Origin: Cervus elaphus
Lineage: Eukaryota; Chordata; Mammalia; Artiodactyla; Cervidae
Assembly: GCF_910594005.1 (NCBI RefSeq)
Contig: NC_057825.1
Span: 51,987,037-52,051,036 of the forward strand
Reading direction: 5' to 3'
DNA: 64,000 bases
This document shows positions 1-10,455 of this stretch, one piece after another. Every line of letters begins with the position of its first letter. Within the stretch, counting starts at the first letter, position 1. The notes beneath the pieces were generated by a model. The model had not been told where the DNA came from and did no database searches. It saw only the letters and a program-made list of their open reading frames with translations. A program made the translations under genes and the position numbers.

Positions 1-1846
1 GATCTTAGTTTTTTAATGTTGAATTTAAGCCAGTTTTTTCACTCTACTCTTTTACCTTCATCAAGAGGCACTTTAGTTCCTCTTTACTTTCTGCCATTAT
101 GTTAGTGCCATCTGCATATCTGAGGTTGTTGATATTTCTCCTGGCAGTCTTGATTTCCAGCTTGTAGTACATCCAGCCCAGAAGTTAAATAAACAGGGTG
201 GCTGTATACAGCCTTGACATACTCTTTTCCTAATTTTGAACCAGTCTATTGTTTCATGTCAGGATATAACAGTGGCTTCTTGACCTTCATACAGATTTCT
301 CAGGAGGCAGGTAAAGTGGTCTGATATTCCCATCTCTTTAAGATTTTTCCACAGTTTGTTGTGATCCACACAGTCAAAGGCTTTATTTAACATAGTCAAT
401 GAAACAGAAGTAGATATTTTTTCTGCAATTATTTTGTTTTATCTATGATCCAATGGATATTGGCAATTTGATCTCTGGTTCCTCTGCCTTTTCTAAACCC
501 AACTTGTACATCTGGAAATTTCAGTTCATGCATTGGTAAGAGTAGCTTGAAAGATGAGTTTGAAAGATTTTGAGCATTATCTTGCTAGCATGTGAAATGA
601 TCACAAATGTTTGGTAGTTTGAACCTTCTTTGGAGAAGGAAATGGCAACCACCTCCATATTCTTGCCTACAGAATTCCATGGACAGAGTAATTCCTGGCC
701 GACTATGGAACTGTCCATGGGGTTGCAAAGAGTTTGACATGACTGACCAACCAACACTTTGAACCTTCTTTGGCATTGCCATTCTTTCAGATTGGGATGA
801 AAACTTTTCGAGTCCTGTGGCCATTGTAGAGTCTTCCAAATTTGCTGGCATATTGAGTGCAGCACTTTAATGGCATCATCTTTTAGGATGTGAAATAGGT
901 CAGGTGGAATTCCATCACCTCTGCTAGCTTTGTTTGTATTAATGTTTCCTAAAACCCACTTGATTTAACATTCCAGGATGTCTGATTTTGGTAATGACCA
1001 TCTGGTCATGTCCATTTGTATTTTCATCTCTTGTGTTGTTGGAAGATGGTGTTTGCTATGACCAGTGCATTCTCTTGGCAAAACTCTGTTAGCATTTGCC
1101 TTGCTTCATTTTGTACTCCAGTGCCGAACTTGCCTGCTACTCCAGTATTGCTTGACTTCCTACTTCTGTATTTCAGTCCCCTATGATGAAAAGGACACTT
1201 TTTTTGGTGTTAGTTCTAGGAGGTCTTGTAGATCTTCATAGAACCATTCAAGTTCAGCTTATTCAGCATTAGTGGTTGGGCGCAGACTTGAATTGCTGTG
1301 ATGCTGAATGGTTTGTCTCGGATATGAACCGAGATTATTCCATCGTTTATGAGATTGCATCCAAGTACTGCATTCCAGACTCTTCTGTTGACTATGAAGC
1401 CTACTCCAATTCTTCTAAGGGATTCTTTTCCATGTAGTAGATATAGTGGGTCATCTGATTTAAATTCAATCATTCCCATCCATCTTAGTTCACTGATACC
1501 TAAAACACCAATGTTCACTCTTGCTCTCCCCTTTTTGACCACTTCCAATTTACCTTGATTCAAGGACTTAACATTCCAGATTCCTATGCAATATTGTTCT
1601 TTACACCATCAGACTGTACTTTCACCACAAGACGCATCCACAACTGGCTATCATTTCTGCCCTGGTGCAGCCTCTTCATTCTTTCTGGAGCTATTTCTCC
1701 ACTCTTCCCCAGCAACATATTGGACACCTACAACCTGGGGGGACTCATTCTTCAATGGCATATCTTTCTGCCTTTTCATGGGGTTCTCAAGGAAAGAATA
1801 CTGAAGTGGTTTGACATTGCCTTCTCCAGTGGGTTACATTTTTTCA
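1..1846 (-). mobile_element. BovB (RTE) LINE, endonuclease to RT, broken
   Basis: Read on the minus strand, this begins in the BovB 5' region near 1846, passes into the AP-like endonuclease (about 1563-1216, starting with the typical MNQGKLEVV stretch) and continues into reverse transcriptase, leaving the window at base 1. Near 983 the endonuclease (around the NQID stretch) joins directly to the pre-RT region, an internal deletion of very roughly 0.7 kb. The RT catalytic box, normally YADD, reads YADG (around 120-130), and the motif A region near 370-430 is disrupted. Several stops and frameshifts make it a dead copy. A SINE is nested at 634-757. Confidence 0.9.
618..773 (+). mobile_element. 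Nested 5'-truncated Bov-tA SINE with 16-bp TSD
   Basis: The SINE core at 634-757 shows the family's agaaggaaatggcaacc block, the tcttgcct block and the terminal gactgaccaac-type tail. It sits inside minus-strand BovB. The sequence tttgaaccttctttgg occurs at 618-633 and again at 758-773, a perfect target-site duplication, and the BovB reads continuously when the insert is removed. Confidence 0.88.
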
Positions 1847-1849
1847 GGC

Positions 1850-2290
1850 CCTGTCTATCAGGGACGTGTCTTTCAGCCACTCCGCATAGCTGGATGACAT
1901 GCCTGGCACCCTGGTTGCTCGCTGCTGGTCCTCGTTGAGTGTGTAAACCTTCACTGGCTGTTGGGTGTTGGTCAAAATGTTGCCCAGGAGCAGAGGCAGA
2001 GGTCCTGCTGGAGTCTCCAGGAAGAGGGTCCAGGGGATCCTGGAGCCCATGTTGGAGAACACCCAGAAGCGATAGGCTCCCCCACCTATTTGCTCTTCTA
2101 CCTTCCCTGGGGTCGATCCACTGCCTGCATGGTCCATGACCACCTAAACTTTGGCCCTTGACTTTCTCTTCTCTGTCTCCTCTGTATTACTGTCCAGGCC
2201 TAGTGAGCCTTGTCTCCCGGAGCAGGGCACAGAGTGCTTCACAGCCTCCCGCCCTGCAGGAGCCTCCATCTACCCTCTCTGCAAAACTAC
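1850..2290 (-). other. GC-rich coding-like insert of unknown origin
   Basis: This GC-rich segment, with more CpGs than its AT-rich neighbours, lies between two minus-strand BovB pieces and matches no part of BovB that I recognise. The minus strand is open for about 100 codons (2143-1844), including YRFWVF and YTLNEDQQR stretches. The plus strand is also open in places, so openness alone is weak evidence. It could be a retroposed exon, a transduced flank or an unusual BovB 5' extension. I do not recognise the protein. Confidence 0.4.
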
Positions 2291-2570
2291 TTCCTGTCCC
2301 CCACTGCCTCCTCAGTCTGCTGCCCCCATGCCTCTAGGTGAGTGATCACACCATCGTGGTTACCTGGCTCATTTGTACCTTTTTTGTACGGTTCTTCTCT
2401 GTATTCTTGCCACCTCTTCTTAATCTCTTTAGCTCCTGTTAGGTCCTTGCTGTTTCTGTCCTTTATTGTACCCATCTTTGCATGAAATATTCCCTTGGTG
2501 TCTCTACTTTCCTTGAGGAGATCTCTAGTCTTCTCTAGTCTGTTGTTTTTCTCTATTTCATTGTATTGTT
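2291..2570 (-). mobile_element. BovB fragment, endonuclease-RT linker
   Basis: The minus strand encodes the typical BovB linker (MGTIKDRNSKDLTG, then IKKRWQEY, then a GNHDGVITHLE stretch). This is the region deleted from the copy at 1-1846, but here it lies upstream of that copy's 5' end. It is therefore either a separate insertion or a rearranged part of the same one. Confidence 0.8.
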
Positions 2571-2617
2571 CATCATCTGACTTTAAATTTAGTGCTTGTT
2601 CTAAAACTATACATTTA

Positions 2618-2841
2618 CTCTGTTGCTGTTGCTCAGTGGCTCAGTCATGTCTGACTCTGTGGTCCCATGGACTATAGCCTGCCATTCTTCTCTGTCCATG
2701 AAGTTTTCCAGGCAAGAATCTTGGAGTGGGTTGCCATTCCCTACTCAAGGAACTCTTCATCACCCAGGGATCAAACCCATGCCTCTTGCATTTCCTGCAT
2801 TGGCAGGAGGATTCTTTACCCTTAGTGCCACTTGGGACTAA
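2618..2841 (-). mobile_element. Bov-tA/Bov-A2 SINE
   Basis: Antisense copy. It opens with the tail complement (gctcagtcatgtctgactct), passes the agaatcttggagtgggttgcc core and ends near the tRNA-related head (agtgccacttggga). Nearly full length, moderately diverged. Confidence 0.9.
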
Positions 2842-2977
2842 AATGTCACAAAACATACATTACAACTAAAAGACTACAAGATGTAGGACATTTGATAATT
2901 ATTATTTTTACCCTCTTGCTTTACTTATAGTATGAATTGTCAAGATTGATACAGGTAGATTTCCCCCCACCTCTGTT

Positions 2978-3836
2978 TTTTTTTTTTTTTTTCCATTTAT
3001 TTTTATTAGTTGGAGGCTAATTACTTTACAGTATCGTAGTGGTTTTTGCCATACATTGACATGAATCAGCCATGGATTTACATGTGTTCCCCATCCTGAG
3101 CCCCTCCCAGCTCCCTCCCCATCCCATCCCTCTGGGTCATCCCAGCGCACCAGCCCCGAGCACTTGTCTTATGCATCCAACCTGGACTGGCGATCTGTTT
3201 CACACTTGATAACATACATGTTTCGATGCTGTTCTCTCAGATCAGCCCACCCTTGACTTCTCCCATAGAGTCCAAAAGTCTGTTCTGTAAATCTGTGTCT
3301 CTTTTTCTGTCTTGCATATAGGGTTATCGTTACCATCTTTCTAAATTCCATATATATGTGTTAGTATACTGTATTGGTGTTTATCTTTCTGGCTTACTTC
3401 ACTCTGTATAATGGGCTCCAGTTTCATCCATCTCATTAGAACTGATTCAAATGTATTCTTTTTAATGGCTGAGTAATATTCCATTGTGTATATGCACCAC
3501 AGCTTTCTTATCCATTCGTCTGCTGATGGGCATCTAGGTTGCTTCCATGTTCTGGCTATTATAAACAGTGCTGCGATAAACATTGGGGTACAAGTGTCTC
3601 TTTCAGTTCTGGTTTCTTTGGTGTGTATGCCCAGGAGTGGGATTGCTGGATCATATGGCAGTTCTATTTCCAGTTTTTTAAGGAATCTCCACACTGTTCT
3701 CCATAGTGGCTGTACTAGTTTGCACTCCCACCAACAGTGTAAGTGGGTTCCCTTTTCTCCACACCCTCTCCAGCATTTATTGCTTGTAGACTTTTGGATA
3801 GCAGCCATCCTGACTGGCGTGTAATGGTACCTCAGA
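2978..3836 (-). mobile_element. L1 (bovine lineage) 3' end with ORF2 C-terminus
   Basis: A 5'-truncated L1 on the minus strand. The T-run at 2978-2993 is its poly(A) tail, followed by the L1_BT-like 3' UTR. From 3808 to 3341 lies the intact C-terminal 155 residues of ORF2, with the ELPYDPAIPLLGIHTKET, WKQPRCPSADEWI and YTMEYYSAIKKN stretches and the terminal stop. There is no RT core, so it is inert. No clear TSD is visible. Confidence 0.93.
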
Positions 3837-4214
3837 TATTAAAAAATTAGAAAAATAATTAAGAACTCTCAAACATTTTGGAAACATATTTGTTTAGAAG
3901 AAATATAAAATAACTACAAATATATTTAATTCAATAAATAGGTCCCAAAATGACAGAGGTCAAAGAAGTTTTTAAATAAAGTAACTGAATAACAAAATAA
4001 GATGAATTTCTCATATTTTCTGAAAATTAAAGTATTTCCTTTCTCAAATATATATTGCAATATATATTAAAATCACTTTTTATTCTGGTGTCTTCCCTGA
4101 GTGCTGGATATTGAACTCTGACACTTTGTACATTATTACTTCTAAAATAAGAGTGAACTGCTGGAACTTGCCCATTATCCTCCTGAATTTTCCATTCACC
4201 TGCTCCTTCACTCC
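3837..4214. other. AT-rich interval, nothing recognised
   Basis: No gene, RNA or identifiable repeat is seen, only AT-rich unique-looking sequence ending in a short (AAAT)n run at about 4219-4235. Confidence 0.5.
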
Positions 4215-4610
4215 TTTAAAAAATAAATAAATAAATGTCATTAATTTACAACATTGTATTAATTTCAGATTACAGCAAAATGATTATTATAAATATATAT
4301 ATACCTTTATTACACTCTCTGCCATTATAAGTTATTACAAGATATTGCATATAGTTCATTTTGCTATATAGTAGGTTCTAGTTTATTATCTAGTTTATAT
4401 ATAATAGTGTGTATATTTTACCCAAACTCCTAATTTATCCCTCCTTCCTTTTCCCTTTTGGTAACCATAAGTTTTTTGTTGTTGTTGTTCTGTCAGTGAC
4501 TCTATTTCTGCTTTGTAAACAAGTTTATTTGCATCATTTTTCTATTCCACATATAGGCAATATCATAGGATATTTGTGCTCATCAGCTTACTTAGATATT
4601 CAGATACACA
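4215..4610 (-). mobile_element. Older L1 3' UTR fragment
   Basis: Antisense L1 3' UTR, recognisable by the ttacaacattgtattaattt start, the ttattacaagatattg block, the atagtgtgtatattttaccc block and the ttggtaaccataag block. It holds no coding sequence. Confidence 0.8.
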
Positions 4611-4751
4611 TAGATACTCAAATGATGTATTCTAATACATAAATAGTCAGATGAAGGAAAGTATCTTTATTTATAGTGATACCTCTAGATAAGAAGAGTA
4701 ATTCTATAACATTAAAATATATTTTCTCATTAAAAATCATATCTCTCTTGC

Positions 4752-4895
4752 GTGATGTTATTATCCCCTTTTATTTATAAAGAAAGGTAGGACTAAAAGG
4801 GTTAAGCAACTTGCTAAAATCCACGGAAATAACACCAGTTAATTTTAGATGTTAACCAGATTCCTTTGGTCTCCAAAGCTAATATTCTTTCCAAG
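4752..4895 (-). mobile_element. MIR SINE
   Basis: Antisense MIR core: ttattatcccc, then a degraded aaggttaagcaacttgc block (gggttaagcaacttgct here), then a lysed cacacagct region. Highly diverged, as expected for this pan-mammalian family. Confidence 0.6.
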
Positions 4896-5390
4896 AGTCT
4901 GCATACCATCAACAGCAATTGACAGAGGAAAAAAAAAATTTTTCAGAAGATATAAAAAGTCATTTGAAAAGAAAAGAATAATTAGAGTAGTATTTGAAGC
5001 TGCAATATTGGAAATGATAGTAAACAGTGCTTTAATTACAACTTTCAAGCAGAAAATTTCAAAAATGTGTTTGTTTTGGGTTTTGTTGTTGTTGTTTATT
5101 ACTTTCAATACTCAATTATAGCAATTCCACAGCAGGAGTAATCTTTCAAACATTTCAATATACTTGAAGTCTGACTTGATTATTTTCAAGGTCATTTACA
5201 ACTTGTAACCTTCTTGAAACCCTAATGTAATACATTTCTAAATTAGAAAATCAGGTGAGCAAATGCCTTAATGTAGCATACAATTAGTGGAACAAGATGC
5301 ACAAGAGGACAAATTCTACCTTTCTTATACTGGAACTCTTACACTGGATATTGCTCTTATAAATAAACTAAAATTTTAAACCAAGTAGTT
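4896..5390. other. AT-rich interval, nothing recognised
   Basis: Unique-looking sequence. The overlapping 87-90 codon frames at 4845-5121 on opposite strands run across AT-rich low-complexity sequence and have no recognisable protein features. Confidence 0.5.
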
Positions 5391-5606
5391 TCAATTCAGT
5401 TCAGCTCAGTTCAGTCTCTCAGTCGTGTCCGACTCTTTGCAACCCCATGGGCTGCAGCACGCCAGGCCTCCCTGTCCATCACCAGCTCCCGAGTTTACCC
5501 AAACTCATGTCCATTGAGTCGGTGATGTCATCCAACCATCTCATCTTCTGTTGCCCCCTTCTCCTCCCGCCTTCACTCTTTCCCAGCATCAGGGTCTTTT
5601 CAAATG
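5391..5606 (-). mobile_element. BovB 3' end, 5'-truncated
   Basis: Antisense BovB 3' terminus, beginning with the (cagtt)n-type tail and the cagtcgtgtccgactcttt block and ending inside the agggtcttttcaaatg block. It is about 0.2 kb and close to the youngest BovB sequences in the window. Confidence 0.9.
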
Positions 5607-5679
5607 TAGAGTTTAAGAATTTAAAATTAATACCATTTCCCTCCCCCCATAATTCTATGAAAAGTATGAGATCCTTGTT

Positions 5680-6349
5680 AGACTTTGCTTCAGTTCAGTT
5701 CAGTTCAGTCGCTCAGCCATGTCCGACTCTTTGCGACCCCATAAATCACAGCACACCAGGCCTCCCTGGCCATCACCAACTCCCGGAGTTTACTCAAACT
5801 CATGCCCATAGAGTCAGTGATGCCATCCAGCCATCTCATCCTCTGTCGTCCCCTTCTCCTCCTGCCCCCAATCCCTCCCAGAATCAGGTCCCATCACTTC
5901 ATGGGAAATAGATGGGGAGACAGTGGAAACAGTGCCAGACTTTAATTTTTCGGGCTCCAAAATCACTGCAGATGGTGACTGCAGCCATGAAATTAAAAGA
6001 TGCTTACTCCTTGGAAGCAAAGTTATGACCAACCTAGATACCATATTAAAAAGCAGAGACATTACTTTGTCAACAGAGGTCCGTCTGGTCAAGGCTATGG
6101 TTTTTCCAGTGGTCATGTACGGATGTGAGAGTTGGACAGTGAGGAAAGCTGAGCGCTGAAAATTTGATGCTTTTGAACTATGGTGTTGGAGAAGACTGTT
6201 GAGAGTCCCTTGGACTGCAAGGAGATTCAACCAGTCCGTCCTAAAGGAGATCAGTCTTGGGTGTTCATTGGAAGGACTGATGCTGAAGCTGAAATTCCAA
6301 TACTTTGGCCACCTCATGCGAAGAGTTGACTCACTGAAAGACTTTGCTT
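5680..6349 (-). mobile_element. BovB insertion with 5' inversion and 11-bp TSD
   Basis: The minus-strand BovB 3' end (5691-5889) is joined head-on to a plus-strand segment (5890-6338) that is the part of BovB lying immediately upstream in the consensus. The two halves together give one nearly continuous 3' region with only a few bases lost. The flanks carry AGACTTTGCTT at 5680-5690 and 6339-6349, a perfect TSD bracketing both halves, so this is a single integration. The architecture is the one attributed to twin priming in L1. Confidence 0.92.
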
Positions 6350-6425
6350 AGGTAACCAGAATTATTGATAAAATACTTTTATAATTCATTTGTTATTCTC
6401 TCTCTCACTGAATCTGAGACAAGCC

Positions 6426-6743
6426 AGTTGATTGGTGTGAGGTGACCTGTGGAGAGGTCTACACACAAGAAGCCCCAGTGTAGAAAAGGGGATTAATTCA
6501 ACAGTTCACAAGGAATTGAATCTTCCCAAATATCACATGGGTAAACTCAGAAATAGACTGCTCCAGTTGGCCCTTCGGATGAAATCACAGTCCCAGTTGA
6601 CACTTTGATTGAAGTCTTGTCAGAGACATGAGTCAGATGACTGAACTAAGTGATATCTGAAATTTGTGGCTCCCAGAAGTTATAGGATAATAAAATGCTT
6701 ATTCTGGTATAATTTGCTATACAGCAATAGGTAGTTAGCACAG
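6426..6743 (+). mobile_element. MLT1-type LTR (ERVL-MaLR)
   Basis: The 3' two thirds of an MLT1 LTR: the cctgtggagagg block, the ttgacactttgattg block, an ataataaaatgcttattctgg polyadenylation region and a terminal aatttgctatacagcaatag block leading to agttagcacag. Old and diverged, with no internal retroviral sequence beside it. Confidence 0.8.
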
Positions 6744-6960
6744 ACTGAAATACCTAACTATGTACATCAGAGTAGGCTTAATTGATCATGAAAATTGTAA
6801 AATTAATGACTTTGTTATTATCTAGTGAAAATAGTGTCATGATGCATTCTAAAGTTTTTTAAAAAAATGATTCTTTTAATGCATCAATATCATCTTATGT
6901 TACTAGAGCAATTATCTGAATTTTTATGTTTTGAGCACAATATAATCTTATTATTTATTA

Positions 6961-7141
6961 TTTTTTAAATATTTATTTATTTGGCTACACCAGGTCTTAG
7001 TTGTGGCAAGCAGGATCTTGGATCTTCCTTGCAGCATGCAAACCTTTAATTGTGGCATGTTGGATCTAGTTTCTTGACCAGGGATTAAACCTGGGTTCCC
7101 TGCACTGGGAGTCTTAGTCACTGGACCATCAGGGAAGTCCC
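6961..7141 (-). mobile_element. CHR-type (tRNA-Glu-derived) SINE
   Basis: Antisense CHR SINE, from tatttatttatttggctaca through gaccagggattaaacctggg (tRNA-like B box region) to the ctggaccatcagggaagtccc head. Confidence 0.88.
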
Positions 7142-8211
7142 ACTGCATGATTTTAATGTCTTAAAATACAACTTGTAATAGATAAAATACTTTTTGTCTT
7201 CTATTTCTCATCCTTTCAGTAAGCTGATTTTCATAAGCACATAGCTTTTTTATAACACTTGTTAAAACATAATTTTCCATGTCCCCATATATTACATTTG
7301 CAAGTCCAGTAAAATTATATCTATATTATATTACATGTCACTAAATGTCTTCCTCACAGAGTAATATTTTATCAAATTCTATTTTATTTTAGAAAGTTCA
7401 GTCTTATTAGCATCCTGGCACATGATTAAAATATGCTGAGAAGAATGTGAAAATACTTCTGAGTATTTTGGCACTTTGGGAGAAATAGCTTTACAGTGAA
7501 GCCCTCTGGACTTCACAGTTCATTTATAGAAGGGTGGGAAATAGAATTGCAAAAATTATACATTGTATGTTTTTAAAAAACATCCTGGATATTGATTCAT
7601 AAATCTTCAACTTTAAAGAGACAGAGATTACTTAGTTCCAGTACAGCAAATAGATTTTACTTTGCATGCCAAATTTAATCCACTTTATTTACTGCTATAA
7701 TGCTGCACTAAGAAACATTTTTGTTTCATCTAAATTCAACTGGAAAATAGAAGTATTATAATCAATTAATTGTACCTATAATTGGCAGAGCAGAAGAACA
7801 GGAGTGCTTGTGCCATATATAGGCCACTGCTGTTTCAGCTTCCTCTATTGCTTTGCCATGATCGAGTAACACTTCACTGAAAGAAGGACTCTTTAATATA
7901 TCCTGAAAAATTTTCACACTATACTGAAATCTGCTTTCTTGATTCACCAATACCAATTTTCTTCATTGGTAAAATATAGATCAAGTCTATTCCCTCTTTT
8001 CTCTGACTCCACCCCAGATATTTTATATAATTTCAAGCTCTTACAAAATATTTTAATTTCATAAAATTCCTATATATTTCCTCTATTACAGGACACATTG
8101 TTGTGGAGCCCTTGATCTGAGAAATCAGGTACTGATTATTCTTTATAACAGTGTTTCTCAAGTGAAATTGATGAGTCATGCTCCTTGGAAATTTAGCCCT
8201 TGAGAAAGTTG
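7142..8211. other. Unique interval with one coding-like island
   Basis: No repeat is recognised. On the minus strand 7956-7762 reads 64 codons open (including KAIEEAETAVAYIWHKHS and LPIIGT). The sequence tttttcag lies upstream and gtacaa follows TATAG downstream, so it could be imagined as an exon, but no neighbouring exon was found and the frame may be chance. Confidence 0.35.
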
Positions 8212-8859
8212 AACTAGTGTCAGGAAGCATTTAACAAGAGGCTTCCTGTGTGCTGTTTTGGATCTGTCAGGAACCCTCTGGCCCTTATTAATTCCTGAAT
8301 AATCAGGAATTGAGAGGCAGGCCTTTCCTGGGGCCGAGGAATCCAGGCAATTCTCATTAAGGTGATAAGTACCCTCTTCTTTTTTATGAACCATACAGTA
8401 AAAAGTGATGGTTTGCAACTCTCTTTGATAGGGATCTCTTATGTTTTGTATATCTGGAATTTTAATCTTTATCTTTGCTGAGAATAACTACCTTGTAAGA
8501 CAGTATAAATGCACACACCATGTTGATTAAAACACCTTTGCTCCATTAGAGCTTGGGTCCCCGTGTCTTTCTTTCTTTCTCTCTTTCCTTCTCTCTCTCT
8601 TTCAGGCTAATTCTTTGGAGTGCGGAGGCCCGCTGAGCTCACTTTCTTGCCCCGGCTTCTAAGACCCTCTCAAGAAGGTGCTCTGTGACTTCACCCACTC
8701 GAGAGGGCGCCTGGTGCCTACGTGCAGCAACACAAGCTCTAAGAACAGGGCTTTATTGGCTTTCCGCATAAACCAGGGGATATCAGCCTCTTTCTCTCTC
8801 TTATTTTCTTGTCGACGCCAGACCACCAGGTTCCGGCCCATTAAAGACCACCAAACTAG
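8212..8859 (+). mobile_element. Solo class II (betaretrovirus-like) ERV LTR with 6-bp TSD
   Basis: The LTR spans 8218-8853 (636 bp), starting TGTCAGG and ending CACCA, and is flanked by AACTAG at 8212-8217 and 8854-8859. It has a TATAAA at 8504-8509 and, very close downstream, an ATTAAA at 8526-8531. That is the compact layout of betaretroviral LTRs, where the R region is short and the polyadenylation signal lies near the TATA box. A pyrimidine-rich (ctttctttct) stretch follows the R region. No primer-binding site, gag, pol or env lies alongside, so it is a solo LTR left by recombination between two LTRs. Confidence 0.9.
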
Positions 8860-9040
8860 TGATTTTGCTCTTTACTTCTAATGAATCAATGGGAGTTCTT
8901 TCTACTAGTACATGAAAGTTGTTACAAATAAGTAAATTTCTTCTTCCCATATACCCACTCCGAGCCTTGTGAGTCATGGTTGAGAATGATGGAAAATGTA
9001 TCTTCTGGATCAAGTAGGTGTAATTAGAACAACTCTCAAG

Positions 9041-9968
9041 CATTGCTGTTGTTCAGTTGCTAAGTCGTGTCTGACTCTTTGTGACCCCATGGACTGTAAC
9101 ACACCACCCTTCCCTGTCCTTCATTATTTCCTGGAGTTTGCTCAAACTCATGCCCATTCAGTCAGTGATGTCATTACAATTATCTCATCTCTTGTTGCCT
9201 CTTTCCCCTCCTGCTCTCAATCTTTCCCAGTATTTTTTCCCAGGGTTTTTTCCAGTGAGTCGGCCATTAACTTCAGGTGGCCAAAATACTGAAGTTTCAG
9301 CTTCAGCATCAGTCTTTCCAATGAATATTCAGGGTTAATTTCCTTTAGGATTCACTGGTTTTGATCTCTTTGCTGTCCAAGGGACTCTCAAGAGTCTTCT
9401 CCAGCACAACTTGAAAGTATCAATTCTTCAGCACTCAACCTTCTTTATGGTCCAACTCTCACATCTGTACACGACTACTGGAAAAACCATACCTTTGATT
9501 GTACAGACCTTTGTTAACAAAGTGATGTCTCTGTTTTTTAATATGCTGTCTAGATTTCTCATAGCTTTTCTTCCATGGAGCATGAATGAATGCAAGTTGC
9601 TTCAGTCATGTCCGACTCTTGTGACCTGTGAACTGTAGCCTGCCAGTCTCCTCAGTCCATGGGATTCTCCAGGCAAGAGTACTGGAGTGTGTCATTTTCC
9701 CCTCCAGGGGATCTTCCCAACCTCAGGATCAAATCCGAGTCTCTTACGCCTCCTGCAATGGCAGGCAGGTTCTTTACCACTAGTACCACCTGGCTCAAAC
9801 ATTTTTTAATATCATGGCTTGCCTTTCTTTGGGATTGGAATGAAAACTGACCTTTTCAAGTCCTGTAGCCACAGTGGAGTTTTCCAAATTTGCTGACATA
9901 TTGAGTGCAGGACTTTAACAACATTATCTTTTAGGATTTTAAATACTAACCTTGGTCAAACCTTCAAC
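9041..9968 (-). mobile_element. BovB 3' half, internally deleted, with nested SINE
   Basis: Antisense BovB 3' region runs 9041-9581, then a nested SINE, then BovB resumes at about 9800. It jumps near 9815 from the region after RT to the start of the RT domain (tgcctttctttgggattgg block), an internal deletion of about 1 kb. All frames are broken. Confidence 0.88.
9582..9799 (-). mobile_element. Bov-tA SINE nested in BovB
   Basis: Antisense, nearly full length: tail complement gcttcagtcatgtccgactc, core caggcaagagtactggagtg, and head tttaccactagtaccacctgg. It interrupts the surrounding BovB. Confidence 0.88.
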
Positions 9969-10122
9969 TCAGCCTAAACATGAGCTCTTTTCTTATTCCC
10001 TTCAAGTACTGAAGTAGAACTTTATGTCCCACATATTCATCAGGTGAATTAGCCAATTTTTAAAATACAGATCAAATATTGTTTCAATGGCTTATCATAC
10101 ATTAAATAATATAGTCTAGCTA

Positions 10123-10155
10123 GTCATATATATATATACACACATACACATGGGT
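10123..10155. repeat. (TA)n/(CA)n microsatellite
   Basis: A short alternating tatatata then acacacatacaca tract. Confidence 0.8.
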
Positions 10156-10223
10156 TTTTCTATTATTTGTTTATTGCCCCAAAATTCTTATTCTTTTGGT
10201 AAGATTATAAATTTCCCAAAGAA

Positions 10224-10455
10224 TTAGTTAATGTCAGCACTTAGTTGCTCAGATGTGTCCAACTCTTTGCAATCTCATGGACTGTAGCCTGCCAGGCTCC
10301 TCAGTCCATGGAATTTTCCAGGCAAGAATACTGAAGTGGGTTGCTACTTCCTCCTGCAGGGGATCTTCCTGACCCTGGGATTCAGCCCGCATTTCCTGCA
10401 TCTCCTGCACTGCAGGCAGATTCTTACTGCTGAGCCATCAGGGAAGCTTAGTTAA
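10224..10455 (-). mobile_element. Bov-tA SINE with 8-bp TSD
   Basis: Body 10232-10447, antisense, complete from the tail complement to the ccatcagggaagc head. TTAGTTAA occurs at 10224-10231 and 10448-10455. Confidence 0.9.

Noticed and set aside
3486..3824. 112-codon plus-strand frame
   Set aside because: Complement of the L1 ORF2 C-terminal coding sequence on the minus strand.
5814..6317. 167-codon minus-strand frame
   Set aside because: Spans the inversion point of a twin-primed BovB and is antisense to its plus-strand half; not a protein.
10123..10155. CRISPR-like or regulatory short repeats
   Set aside because: Plain dinucleotide microsatellite; no spaced direct repeats anywhere in the window.
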